Source: Romanomermis culicivorax
Taxonomy: Eukaryota; Nematoda; Enoplea; Mermithida; Mermithidae
Direction: 5' to 3'
Assembly: GCA_963922205.1 (NCBI GenBank)
Contig: CAWUHX010000239.1
Coordinates: forward strand, 1-64,000
DNA length: 64,000 nucleotides
Under the pieces are notes generated by a model, which made no database searches, was not told the origin of the DNA, and was given only the letters and a program-made list of their open reading frames with translations. Below are positions 1 through 10,788 of the stretch, piece by piece; the first letter of the stretch is position 1, and every line of letters begins with the position of its first letter. The position numbers were made by a program, and so were the translations under genes.

Positions 1-344
1 ACCGTTTTGCACTGGTTTTTATTATAAAATCACATAATAAAGTTCGTAACGTAGGAAAAACTCGGTAAAAGTTTTCCCGTACCAGCCGAAAATTATCTGC
101 CTGGTGCGGAATAAAATACTGAAATATATGGCATTTTAGATGACATATTTTTCATTTTTTGAAAGCTATATTATATATATTGAAACTTTCTTGAAAACTG
201 TAAAACCGAAACTGTGAATTGAAAAAGCTCAAAACCGAAACAATAAATTCGCATGAGTTAAATTGGAACAAGCCTTTTAGGTTTTTCTCTACTCCGTGCA
301 GTTTTTGAGTATTTTATTCTCAAAATATCATCCTATTCTTTTAG

Positions 345-3300
345 TCAGTCGTCAACACGATGTAGAATACGCTCAAATAAATTTTCCAAACAAGGTCCCT
401 GTAAGATGTTCAAATGTTATAAAAACTGCTTGTAGAATATGCTCCTACAATGTTCAGGTTATCGTGGAGAAACATAAAAAGGACAAAAGGTTGCCGTGTT
501 TGGATCGCTGTAAATTTTTGTCGCCGCCGGATCTCACACTGGCTCAATTTTTATGCATTATCAGGTATAAAGGGTGACGACAGATTCAAAAATAACTTCG
601 AGTAGAAACTCTGGTTAAATTTCTGGATGACGTCTGAGAGCAAAAGTCGAACTGGGATTTATTTTTAATATTAAGTCCATCTAGGGTCAATACGGGAATG
701 CTGGAAAAAATTTGTGGGGTGGAATCCAGAAAAGACAAGAAATATGGATTGGAATGACAATTTTCTCCGGACAAATCTCATTTGTTATACATTTATATAA
801 GCATTATAGTGAATGAAAGTGGGTACTTGCGAAATATTTTCATAGACATACACTTACAAAAACTGAGATAAAAAGTCTATGGACCCTGACCTGAAAAAGT
901 TCCAAATTTTGTTAACTGTCAAGTTTTTTAGGTAGAGGTAAAGTTGAAAATTTGTGGGAGTAGTGTAGCTAAATGTCCACTAAACACATCATTTCATCTC
1001 AAAATCAGGCAACTGGTGATCAATTTTAAGGACTTAAGGTAGGAAACCGGTGAAAGTAAGTGCAATAAAAAAAATTCGTAAGCTTACTGGACCTTAATAT
1101 AGATGGAAAAAAATTTCTATGACTGGCAAAGAAAGAACTTAATCAAATCGTCGCAGTTTTTCATGCATTTTAGGTGTCGTCGGTTTAAAGCAGAAGTGCA
1201 TAAGCATGTTCCTAATATTTCGGCCTCAAAGTTGTTATGTGGTATTCAACATTTTTAAGACACGATTTCTGAGAGATTCTACTTTCTGCTCCATTGACCT
1301 GTGATAAGTTGAAAATTAATAATGCCTGAAAAGGAGATATTTTAAGTAGTTTTACATGCTGAGTATCGTGACATCATTCATTCCGCATAAAAATCAAAAT
1401 TCGTATAGCTACAGTACTCCAAAGTATGGAATTTTTACATATTTTGGTATTTTTTGGCCTGTACACGTGTGTCGAAATGTCACGGCTAGGAAAAGGCATG
1501 ACTCTGAAGCAGAATGTATACATTTTTTATTTCATTTTAAAGAGTCGAAACTGAAGTTAAGATAAACCGAAAAAGGATGTCGCAGAATTTTTATCTTGAT
1601 TTCTATAGGCACTAAAGTCTGACGTATTGTGTTAAAATTTCAATCAAATTTATGTTCCATTTTGAGAGCTGTAGTTTTGGGAGCTGTACATTCTGAAAGT
1701 TGATACAAGAATTCTGGTTAATGCCACTAAATATGCCATTAAGACAGTGCAGGAAACATTGAAAACGTTCAGATTAGACGAATGGAAGGGATCGAATCAC
1801 TGTTAAAATTTCATCGATCAATTTACAATGGTTGCGCAACAGGATGCCTCAGAAGAGATGCAACAAAAATTTATCTCTTCAGTAATCTGACGAAAAAAAT
1901 CGAAGCTGCGAGTTTAATATCATAAAATAAATGTTGACTGTCTAACTCTGGCTCATATTATAAGCTTTGCTGCAAACGTGCTCTACGGTTGAAGGCACCC
2001 TGTTTCATATCACGTGATGCTAGCCAGACAAAAATAGAACAGTTGATAGTATAGCTGTGCTTTTCCAATAAAGCAATGAGTATCCGAATACCTCTTGCCG
2101 TTTTTCTATAAATGGATTTCAAACAATCACTCATAAAAATTTTCTAAGCTTTCGATTTTTTATTTGAAGCTTTTTGTTCAGGAGCCATCAAACCTAGATA
2201 AATGAAAATTTATCAGGACATTGAGCCACACGTTTTCTTGAAATGTATTGGGTAAAGGCCTATGTATACTTCTCAGTGGCGATTCTGAAAAATCTCCGCT
2301 CAGTCTGGCAGTCGAGGTATACTAGACGGCATGCAAAGATTCAGCATAAAAAAAGCCGTGGCTTGTATAATTCGTTTATGTTTGTTGGATCTGGGGCATC
2401 ACAGTAAACTGAATAATTGCGTGTACAAATGGCTATACCTGTGGACTAGGCCAAACAAACCCCGCTGACGCCCGCATCTCTGGCTGGTGTTGGAACTTGA
2501 GACAATGATCACTTTTTAATTTTTTAAATCTACAGTTAAAGCGAACATGTCCTCCCCCTTTCTGCTGTATTCCACATGAGACCATAATTTTGATTTGCAA
2601 GTGCTTCACACTTGTTTTCCAACCTTTTCGCTGTAGCCTAGGTAATGGGAAATCTTCGCGAAGTACCCCCTCGCATATACTTTGGGAGTCATGCGAAATC
2701 GCACAACGATATACTTCCTGCAGCAATGTACGCGCCAATTCGGTCTTGCGCAATCTTCATCACTGGAATTATCGATCGATATGCAGATTGAGTTCAACGT
2801 GGGTAATCTCGACGATCCTTGTAGTATGCATAGGCGTTAAAGAAGCATCCTGTGCCCCCAAAATTGATTGGTTTATTGATTGGACATTTATCCAGATTCA
2901 AAAACTCTGTTGAATGATGTGCAGTTTATGCAAATCTCTACAGCTGCCAAAATGGTGCACGATGATGACGATGTTACTTTCACAGCTACTGTAGGAATGT
3001 ACGAACTAAAGAATAAAGAAATTAAATTCTGTGGCATCATAGGTGGAGGTGCTCGGGCGCGGTCCCAAACAGAATTTTTCCTTTGTTCTGTTTCCAATTT
3101 TCGACAGTCTAAACTTTCTTGTAGAGTGCAAAATGTTCGTTTGTGAAACAATTAATACGTCTAGTTATTTGATCATTCTATAGCACAAATAATAAATGTA
3201 TCACAAGGGGTAGACAAGGGTCAGCTGGTTAACGCAGTGACTTCTGAACGATTTCCATAGGTATGCCTGCTTCAGAGCTGTGCAGCTCCCCAAACGGTAC

Positions 3301-4067
3301 AAAAATCTTGATGAAAATTTTACCAATACAGGAAGAACGCATGAGCTATAAAATAAAATTCTGCAGCATCCGATGGGAAAGTGCTCGGGAGTGCTCATAA
3401 ACAAATTTTTTCCAATTTTGATGGCTCATTTTTGACACTTTAAATTCTCTTAAAAGGTGTAAAATGCACTTATTTTCTGTTAATATTACATCAAAGGATA
3501 GTTTATCTCCACGTTTGTGAAATGGATGAATGATTCATCGAATAAGATTGTTCGCGTCCTGAAATATTGCTTGGCTAGCAAAATCACTGAAAAATGCTGA
3601 AAATAGACCAATTTAATATAGACCAACGCAAAAAACTATGCAAAATAACTGATTTTAAGATATGGTCAATTGTCAACTTATCATAAGGAAGGTAGAACCT
3701 TCCATGAATAGTGTCTTGAAGTTTCACACTCCGTGAAAATTGTGTGTCAAATTTAACGTACTATATTGGTTGTTGCTACGACTGCCTCTTTTCATTTTTC
3801 GCTTCTATTTTCGACCAATAATTTTTGACTGCAAATTTTGAATTTCAGTTTTTTATGAATACATTATCGTTTCTACAGTTCAGATACTTTTGCATTCGCA
3901 GGAATCGCATGCAAATACCGCCATCGACTAGTTTGTTTCTGTTCAATGAGAAAGAACACACAGTTTGTAGTTTATCGTCCACCGTCGGAACTGTTTACGA
4001 AAAATTCAAGGACGAGGATGATGGATTTTTGTACCTGACTTACGCTGCTCAAGAAGCTTTTGGCTAA
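345..4067 (+). CDS. Atg8: Atg8/LC3/GABARAP-family ubiquitin-like protein, 3' exons (5' end not found)
   Basis: Three exons join in phase: 345-400, 458-564 and 3902-4067. Intron 1 (401-457, 57 bp) is GTAAGA...TTCAG; intron 2 (565-3901) is GTATAA...GCAG and splits an Arg codon (AG|G). The joined protein reads as the Atg8 ubiquitin-like core. Exon 1 ends FPNKVP. Exon 2 starts VIVEK and carries [10 protein letters not shown] and a conserved IR. Exon 3 has [20 protein letters not shown] followed at once by TAA. Atg8 proteins are conjugated to phosphatidylethanolamine on autophagosome membranes through this C-terminal Gly after Atg7/Atg3 action. Here Gly is the last residue, so no Atg4 trimming would be needed. 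The N-terminal helices (first 30 or so residues) should lie in upstream exons; none is convincing in 1-344. The reading frame is intact across all three exons, so this looks like a live host gene or a recent copy. Confidence 0.85.
565..3901 (+). other. Large second intron of the Atg8-like gene
   Basis: This 3.3-kb AT-rich stretch has GT...AG ends and shows no coding exon. It contains a diverged direct repeat of about 150 bp near 2990-3150 and 3330-3480, both carrying AAATTCTG...GCATC, a GTGCTCGGG word and AAAATG. I see no recognisable transposon protein. The short open frames here lack motifs and are probably chance. Confidence 0.5.
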
Positions 4068-4215
4068 TTTTTTTAGTATGGAGCTTGTACAATATTAATC
4101 CTTTTGTATTTTCTACATTTATTTTTTCTAAAACTTGTCTTTCAATATTGGTCGTTCAGGTTTTCCGACTGTTTTTATTTCTGTAAATTTTGTGCTGTAA
4201 TGGCGATAAAAATTG
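4068..4215 (+). other. 3' flank of the Atg8-like gene up to the element 1 insertion
   Basis: About 150 bp separate the Atg8-like stop codon from the element 1 target site. The stretch is T-rich and no canonical AATAAA is evident before the insertion, so the insertion may lie in the 3' UTR or just past it. Confidence 0.4.
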
Positions 4216-4219
4216 CTAA
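4216..4219. repeat. Target-site duplication CTAA, left copy of element 1
   Basis: CTAA directly precedes the TGTCA terminus of the left LTR and matches CTAA at 20382-20385 directly after the right LTR. Four to six bases is usual for Ty3-like integrases. Confidence 0.75.
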
Positions 4220-5651
4220 TGTCACATTTTACGCCATGTCACGTGTATGACATGTTTATTTGGGAGAGCTGGGGAGGTTTGGGTATCTCATCAGGTAATA
4301 CCGTGTTTTAGACGTCACATTGATGGTGGACCATATCAGATTGATCCTGTTACAGTGAGTAATAGGCTGTGACTCCTGATGGATACTGGCATTTTCCCCA
4401 GGCTTCCCAAGTTGGCGTTGGGGCCTAACCTGGCAAATGGTGGCTATAGAGAGGTCTATAGTTGGTTCTCTTGTGTTGTCCTTGGGGTCTTGCTGTAGGG
4501 TAATGGACAACGCTGCCAGGCTAGGTGCGACAATCCCCGAGTCCTACTCAGTGAGAGTGGGGACAGGGTCACCCGTAAAATGACCTAATTTGTGGGACCC
4601 GATTATGAACCAGACAGCCCCTTTTAAGCCCAAACCTGAGAGGTGGAGGCCCTACTTATCTGTGGACTTGGGAAACCGACTTAGGAAGGATTTCCCAACG
4701 AATACCCTACAAATAACAATAATCCCCTGAGAAGACTCACCTAGTCCTGTTTCTCAAGTGATTTGATGCAACGGGCGGCAAGTCCCTGGATGCTTTCGGT
4801 CTTCTGGCGCTGGGAGCGGGGGTGCGATCCTCAAAGCGTCCTAGCGGCGAGCGGCAGCGAGCGGGAGCGAGAGGGAGGCGAAACTCCAACGGTAATTCAC
4901 GAACCGGGGCGGTCGGACACCTGGCACCGATGGGCAGCGGGGTACTGTAGGCGGTAAGCGGCGGACGCAGTGAACGAGGGTAAATTTATGCAAATTTATT
5001 GGTAGTAAGGCGGCGGACGCACGGGTGTACAATAAAAATATGCAAATTCGACGAAGAGCGGCGGACGCGGAGTTACAACCGGACGAAAGCTTGGTGAACC
5101 CAAGAATGAGCAAAAAACTAAAGAAACATGTCCTTTTAAGGACATGTTTGGCTACAGCTGCAGCTTGGGCGGAGTTTCTCAGCGCCCAAGCTAACTTCTG
5201 CAGCTAGACGCGATGCAGAAGATGCCTATGAGCACATAGACATTTTTTCGTTCACATGCGTTTAGCACTGAGGCCGACTGCAGTGCCTATGCTAAGCATA
5301 TGAACGTCTTTAGCTAAAACTTCTTAGCTAGTTGTTTTTGCGTAACAAAAACGACGCTAATTTTGATGATAAGAGGTGCGTGAGCGCACCAAAAATAGCC
5401 ATGTGCTCGTGGAGCACGACTGGCGGAAGTTTTTAGCTAAAGGGCCTACTGTAGCCCGCGTTTGTAAAGAAATAAAAATACAACAAAACGAAACATAGAA
5501 ATGCATGAAAAATATAAAAACAAACGCAAAATGCATGTGTAAAAATGAAATGAACAAAAACATGATCGAGTAATAAACGAAACATGAAAAATAACAAAAT
5601 GTCGGCATGATCGGAATCACGTGACGTTGGGGAATTGAGCGGCAAGTGACA
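4220..5651 (-). repeat. 3' LTR of element 1 (1432 bp)
   Basis: Nearly identical to 18960-20381. It has an extra 10-bp GCGGCAGCGA-type unit near 4850 inside a GCGGGAGCGA-rich stretch. TGTCA/TGACA terminal inverted repeats are present. Sense is minus, so transcription enters at 5651 and the inner edge of the element is at 5652. Short open frames inside it are not supported as genes. Confidence 0.9.
5125..5455. repeat. Cluster of inverted repeats inside the LTR (also 19855-20185)
   Basis: Within about 330 bp several hairpins follow one another. AAACATGTCCTT pairs with AAGGACATGTTT across 2 nt. AGCTTGGGCG pairs with CGCCCAAGCT. GTTCA...TGAAC arms surround CACTG/CAGTG. TCGTTTTTG pairs with CAAAAACGA. 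GGTGCG pairs with CGCACC. TGCTC pairs with GAGCA. GGGC pairs with GCCC around CTACTGTA. The same series is kept in the other LTR. It may be structured RNA in U3/R or a protein-binding array; the function is not known. Confidence 0.6.
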
Positions 5652-6169
5652 CGGCAGTCCTTCGAAAAAGGGCGTCCTCGTCCTTGCAGTGGTCAGTAGT
5701 GAGGTTTTGTGTGGCGTGTCCGTGGTCGTAGGTCATTCCAAGGTGTGACGGCGGAAGTGGTCGAATGGGTCCGTTGGGTTGTCGGCGGATGGCGCCTTCT
5801 TTGGTTGTAATTCGTTCGGCGGTATGGTAACCGGAGGTTGTTGATGCGTGAAGTTGCCGACATTGAATATCCTGTGCGAAAGTCTAGAACACAGAAAAGA
5901 AAAATTTTCAGGGCAAGATGTAGGCTATCGCAGAGGATGCGCCCAGTGAGGTACAGATTGTCGGGTTATCGCAGAGGATGCACCCAGTGAGGTGTAGGCT
6001 ATCGCGTGAGGATGTGCCCATGGCATGACGCTTGGGTTGCTGAACGCTCTCTTCTATCCACTAAGATCCAGCATGGACAAGAGTGGATACTTCGTGAGGG
6101 GCACGGCGGTCCTTCGAAAAAGGACGTCCTCGTCCGTAAGCTGGGACAATGAAGAGAATGCATCTTGAG
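5652..6169 (-). other. 3' untranslated tail of element 1
   Basis: Between the integrase stop and the 3' LTR I see no gene. A 32-bp word containing CCTTCGAAAAAGG occurs at 5652-5683, touching the LTR, and again at about 6103-6134. Three imperfect copies of a roughly 30-bp unit (TATCGCAGAGGATG...CCCAGTGAGGT) lie at 5924-6020. There is no clean polypurine tract next to the LTR in the sense strand, which is odd for a Ty3-like element. Confidence 0.55.
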
Positions 6170-8905
6170 TTACGGGTGGGGGACCTCTGCATCAAGATGT
6201 GGGTCAATCAGATTCGGTGTAAAGTCCGGGCTTATTGAGGGATACAATAAGGGTGCCGAACCTGTCGCCTGTGAAGTGGGAGGTGTATCCTCTGCTTCAC
6301 TCAGTTGTTCAGGGGACACGTAAAGTCGAAGCTGGTTGACATGTACAGTGTCTTCCTGATCCATCTCGAGACGAAGTGTGACATTGGGATATGCCACACT
6401 TGTTACAAGGTAGGGCCCATCGTAGATGGGCAGCAATTTAGGAGTGAGTCCACGTTTGCTGGAGGTGCGCAGTTTGAGCACCTGATCCCCTACTTTGTAC
6501 GAGACATCATGTGCCTTCCGGTCGTACGACCGTGCATAGGCTTCCTGTGCTTTCTCAATCTGACTCTGGATTAAGGTTAACGCATTCGTGAAATGACGTT
6601 TGACCTCCATATCATATGAGGAAACATTAATGATATGGGCCGGAGGGTTGAATGAGAGCGCGGCATCAACAGGGAGCATGGGTGTGCGACCGTACATGAG
6701 TTCAAAGGGCGAGTACCCTGTTGACTCATTCATGCTGATATTGACCGCAAACACAGCATATGGTAAGTGTTCATCCCAATCGGTATGTCCTTGATGAACA
6801 TACATACGTAGCCGTGTGGCTAGCGTCTGATTAGCTCTTTCCACTTCGCCGTTGGTCATCGGATGATAGGCGGTAGAGTGGATTTTCTTCGTTGCGCAGA
6901 TCGCAGTGATCTCAGTCATCAGTTTTGATGTGAAATCAGTGCCACGATCTGACTGAAGAATCTGCGGTGCCCCGTGCCGGCAGACAATTTGCGTTACAAA
7001 CAGCCGGGCTATGGTGTGCGCAGTGATGTCCGGAGTAGCAAAAGCCTCGACCCATTTCGTAAAGTAGTCGATAAAGACTACGATGAAACGGTTGCCAGCT
7101 TCGCTAGTGGTAATTGGTCCCATACAGTCGACACCTACCTGATGAAACGATCCCGTGATGGTGATAGGTTTCAGGGTCGCAGTGGTTTTCTGTCGAGCGG
7201 GCTTATTCCGTTGGCAAAGGTCACACCGCTGACAGAAGGACTTGACATCCCGACTGAGGGAAGGCCAGTGGTATCTGCGAGCAATGAGCCGCGCAGTACG
7301 TTTAGCACCAAAGTGTCCGGCTAAGATGTCATCATGATGAGCCCGGATAATGGTAGTAACCATGGATCTGGGTATGACGATCTTATTGGACTCGCCTGTC
7401 CATTTCTGAAGAACGTTATCCAACAGATGGTAGCCTCGCACATCATTCTGGTCGCCCAGAGGCTTAAGGGAGTGAATGATGTCGGCTAAGTCCGGATCCT
7501 CCAGCTGAGCAGCGAAAAGGTCGGGGTGCTGCGCACCAACCGATATCTCAGCATAAGACTCTGATCGTACCGGGCGCTCCGCGCCAACAGTGATCGGTGC
7601 TGAATTACTTGAACGCGCCAGGTGCTGCACACCATCAGTCAAGGTTCTTGATCTCGCCAGGTGCTGCGCACCATCGATGATCATCATAACATGCCCCTCA
7701 GGTCTGTAGAGGGGAGTATCATCAATACTCTGACCGGTGAGGGAGTTAGGATCCGGCAGGCGTGATAATGCGTCAGCATTACCATCAGACTGACCTTTTC
7801 GCGGCCGAATTGTCAGTTTGAATTCAGCGAGCGCGAGTCCCCACCGGGCGATCCGAGCAGAGGGGTTAGGCTTCTCCAACACTGCTTTGACCGCGGTATG
7901 GTCAGTCTGAACGACCACCTCGTGCTGGAAGAGGTATGGTCGAAAGTGCTTGACGAAATGGACAACAGCGAGAGTCTCCAGTTCTGTAATGGAGTAGTTT
8001 TTCTCGGCCGCTGTTAACCCTCGGCTGGCGTACGCGACAGGATGGTCGTATCCATGTTCGTCTAACTGGCTGAGAACCGCTCCTATCCCCGAAATACTCG
8101 CATCAGTTTGAAGGATAAAGGATTTCGAAAAGTCTGGATGGCGCAGGATAGGAGGGTTGGTCAGCAGGCGGCGGAGTTCATCGAACGCCTCCTGCTGAGG
8201 TTTTGACCACTGGAAAGTAGTTTCCTTCCGTAAGAGCTTGGTGAGTGGCTCGCTGAGCCGGGCACAACCAGGGATGAAACACCTGTAGTAAGACACGAGG
8301 CCTAGGAAGGACTTGATGTCTTTGGCGTTTTGTGGAATGGGTAGGTTTTGGACGGCGGCCAGCTTGGCTTGGTCAGGTTCTAGGCTGCTCTGTGAGATGC
8401 GATAGCCTAGGTACTCTACCTCTGAGTGCGAGAATTTGCACTTGCTCAGTCTGAGCTTCATTCCACCCCGGCGAAGACGGGCGAACACATCTGCCAGGCG
8501 CTCAAGCATTTGGGTGTGAGAGTTCCCGAACACCAAAATGTCGTCGAGATATGTCAGAACCGTGGGCCATTGGATTCCAGTAAGGAGGAGGTCCATAAGG
8601 CGTTGAAATGTCCCTAGCGCGTTGCATAAACCGAAAGGCAAATAATTGAATTCGTAAAGTCCAATAGGCATATTAAAAGCCGTCTTTTCCTTATCTGCCT
8701 CGGCAATCGGGATTGACCAATAAGCGTTAGCCTGGTCAAGGGTAGTGGAATATTTCATACCCTTGAGTGTGTCGAGAATGTCATCTATCCGTGGGAGAGG
8801 GTAGACATCCTTTTTCGTGACCTCGTTAAGACCACGAAAGTCAACACACATACGGTAAGAACCGTTTTTCTTGCGCACCAGGACAGTATTAGTAGCCCTG
8901 CCGAT
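6170..8905 (-). CDS. pol: Pol of element 1: reverse transcriptase, RNase H, integrase
   Basis: Reading starts in frame near 8905 (VLVRKKNGSYRMCVDFRGLN); the frame is open to 9082 but the upstream part has no similarity. RT carries LDQANAYWSIPI, LPFGL and the catalytic YLDD (about 8540-8551). RNase H follows with QTDAS, TELE and a GNADALSR end. The RNase H-integrase spacer (about 7700-7500) holds imperfect GAQHLARS-type repeats. Integrase has an HHCC zinc site (HHDDILAGH...CQRCDLC, about 7345-7205), catalytic D (VDCMGP, about 7125), D (SDRGTDF, about 6940) and E (NGEVERAN, about 6845), then a GPY/F-like YDGPYLV motif near 6410. It copies and integrates the element DNA. All catalytic residues are present. 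The 5' end is cut off from the upstream pol frame by a deletion of roughly 20 nt near 8890. Confidence 0.93.
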   Translation of the reverse strand: MGRATNTVLVRKKNGSYRMCVDFRGLNEVTKKDVYPLPRIDDILDTLKGMKYSTTLDQANAYWSIPIAEADKEKTAFNMPIGLYEFNYLPFGLCNALGTFQRLMDLLLTGIQWPTVLTYLDDILVFGNSHTQMLERLADVFARLRRGGMKLRLSKCKFSHSEVEYLGYRISQSSLEPDQAKLAAVQNLPIPQNAKDIKSFLGLVSYYRCFIPGCARLSEPLTKLLRKETTFQWSKPQQEAFDELRRLLTNPPILRHPDFSKSFILQTDASISGIGAVLSQLDEHGYDHPVAYASRGLTAAEKNYSITELETLAVVHFVKHFRPYLFQHEVVVQTDHTAVKAVLEKPNPSARIARWGLALAEFKLTIRPRKGQSDGNADALSRLPDPNSLTGQSIDDTPLYRPEGHVMMIIDGAQHLARSRTLTDGVQHLARSSNSAPITVGAERPVRSESYAEISVGAQHPDLFAAQLEDPDLADIIHSLKPLGDQNDVRGYHLLDNVLQKWTGESNKIVIPRSMVTTIIRAHHDDILAGHFGAKRTARLIARRYHWPSLSRDVKSFCQRCDLCQRNKPARQKTTATLKPITITGSFHQVGVDCMGPITTSEAGNRFIVVFIDYFTKWVEAFATPDITAHTIARLFVTQIVCRHGAPQILQSDRGTDFTSKLMTEITAICATKKIHSTAYHPMTNGEVERANQTLATRLRMYVHQGHTDWDEHLPYAVFAVNISMNESTGYSPFELMYGRTPMLPVDAALSFNPPAHIINVSSYDMEVKRHFTNALTLIQSQIEKAQEAYARSYDRKAHDVSYKVGDQVLKLRTSSKRGLTPKLLPIYDGPYLVTSVAYPNVTLRLEMDQEDTVHVNQLRLYVSPEQLSEAEDTPPTSQATGSAPLLYPSISPDFTPNLIDPHLDAEVPHP

Positions 8906-10788
8906 TAATACCTTTCTCCTGGAGCGCCTTGACCTCTTGCATGATGAGATCCTTCTCCTTAGGTGAGGACCGGTAAGGGAAACGGCAGACTGGGCGGGCA
9001 TCGCCCATGCTGATTTCGTGCTGGACGAGATCAGTGGAACCTGTGTCCTTTTCATCAAGAGCATAAAGGTCGGTGTATGCAACCAGCAGATCGAGTAAGG
9101 CTGTCTGGTCCCGAGGGGAGATGTCCGGTGATATTACAGCATTGGCCTCGACCCACTGACAATCGAGGATGGTGTCTGAGTCGACCGGTGATTCCCGTGA
9201 GGGCTCACTATGCATCTGCACATGACCGATGGTCGTGTGCGGGTAGAGAACCACGGAATGAGTACTCGGGTTGACTACCTGAAGTGGTATGTGACCGTTG
9301 GTCACGCTACTCACACTTCCAGCAAAATATACGTTTCTTTGAGATCCGGTGAGGTGCTTCGGAAAGAAGGCCACCTCAGGCACGTTCGTATAGATTGGTG
9401 GGACAGGGACAGTGAATCGTGTCAGGGAGCGAGGCTCTAGAATTACCAAGTCCTTCAGGGGCAAAGCGCCGCGGGCAGAAGGTGGGCTGTGGATGAGACC
9501 GTCACAGGGGATTCTACTTTCTTTGAACTGGAGGAAGGATTTCTCCCAGTTCAAGCTGACACAATTGAACCGGCCGAGGAAGTTGGTTCCAAGGACTAGT
9601 TCAGCTGAACAGTTCTCCTGTATTTGGACCTGAATCCGTTCAGAGACATCAGCCACTGTAACTGTGATGTAGGCTGCTCCTAGCAGTGGGATCGGGGACC
9701 CATTGGCTGCGATAGGGCGTGCCCTGGTTGGTGATAGTGACAAGCTGGGCAGCTGGGCCGCTAACTTGTGGTCCAGGAGTGAGAAAACAGCTCCTGTGTC
9801 GACCAGTGCCTTCGCTTCTACACAGTTGTTGAGGAGAACTTTGATATGGGGTGTCCGAATATCATTTGGGTAAAAAGCAGTGACCACATGACCGGAATCA
9901 GGTGTGGTGGCACCACAAGCGTGTTTGGTCTTACCGGACCGCTTTGGAATCGGCAGTCCCGTACGACGTAGTAGACCTACTAGAGCGTATCCGACGGAGG
10001 GTTCCGGGTCATTCAGAAGGGTGGACTCATCCTGCACCGTTAGTATGTGGTCTGAGTGATCCTTCGGACTCTGAGTAGCTCCTAGTGATTCAATCTCGGT
10101 GTCCGATAGCGGAGGCGCGTTTGGCACGGGTGATGCCGGAGCATCTGAATCACTTGGCTCATGGTATCGGCCTTTCTCTAGCGTGACTGGAGAGGTTCCA
10201 GGCGGAGGTCGAGGGCAACCTGACCCGTGCAAGGTCGACAGATGACGACTTGCCCGTCTAGAAGAGGCCCGGGATCCCCTAGTTGACCCACGTGATGAGG
10301 CAATTGAGGAGGCCCGTGAGTGGGGCCTAGAGATGGACGAAGCCCTGGACCGCGATCGTGATCCCGACCTGTGTGAGCTTCGTGAGAGAGCACGGGTGTT
10401 CTCCCACCAGGGGTCGATCTGGTCAATCTCCGGCGTGGTCAGCAGGAGGGGTAATTCTACCGCGTCCAGCCGAGGAACATTACGTTGATAGTCAAACATA
10501 ATGTTCTTGAACTGTTCTAAGAAGTCCAGTCCGAGAATGAGGTCAACAGGTGCCCAGAAGGGAGACGTAGTCTTGCACACATGGAGATGTATATCGATCC
10601 GTGTGTTCAGCTGGCGGTTTCCGGGCAACATGATTTCATATGGTCCCGAAAGGGTGGTATGAACGGCTTTACCATTGATGCTCATCAATGGGTTAAAGTC
10701 GTGATGTTGCTGGAACGCCATGACCGCCTTCGGACTTTCTTTAGCCAAGGCCTTATGAAGGTGTTTGGCTAATGATAGAGCGGGGGCA
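8889..10788 (-). CDS. pro: Pro-pol N-terminal segment of element 1: protease 1 body, SR-rich linker, protease 2, start of RT
   Basis: The frame is open from 11021, but meaningful sequence begins near 10788 (LAKHLHKAL), where it takes over from the env frame. Protease 1 continues to LILGLDFLEQF (about 10540), the conserved C-terminal retropepsin motif; its DTG is in the env frame at 10797-10789. A Ser-Arg-rich segment (about 10395-10250, SRSRSRASS) follows. A second, complete retropepsin-like domain has DTG at 9800-9792 (ALVDTGAVFSLLD) and LVLGTNFLGRF about 70 residues later. The frame then runs into the RT N-terminus (KEKDLIMQEVKALQEKGI) and stops at 8889. Retropepsins act as dimers on Gag-Pol. 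Two in one element is unusual; one could be a non-catalytic or Gag-specific copy. Confidence 0.8.

Noticed and set aside
1-344. First exon of the Atg8-like gene
   Set aside because: No stretch gives the expected basic N-terminal helices with a donor in the right phase; it is probably outside the window.
5357-5645. Hydrophobic frames within the LTRs (also 20087-20446)
   Set aside because: They are translations of A/T-rich LTR sequence (Phe/Leu/Cys-rich) and lie within probable promoter DNA.
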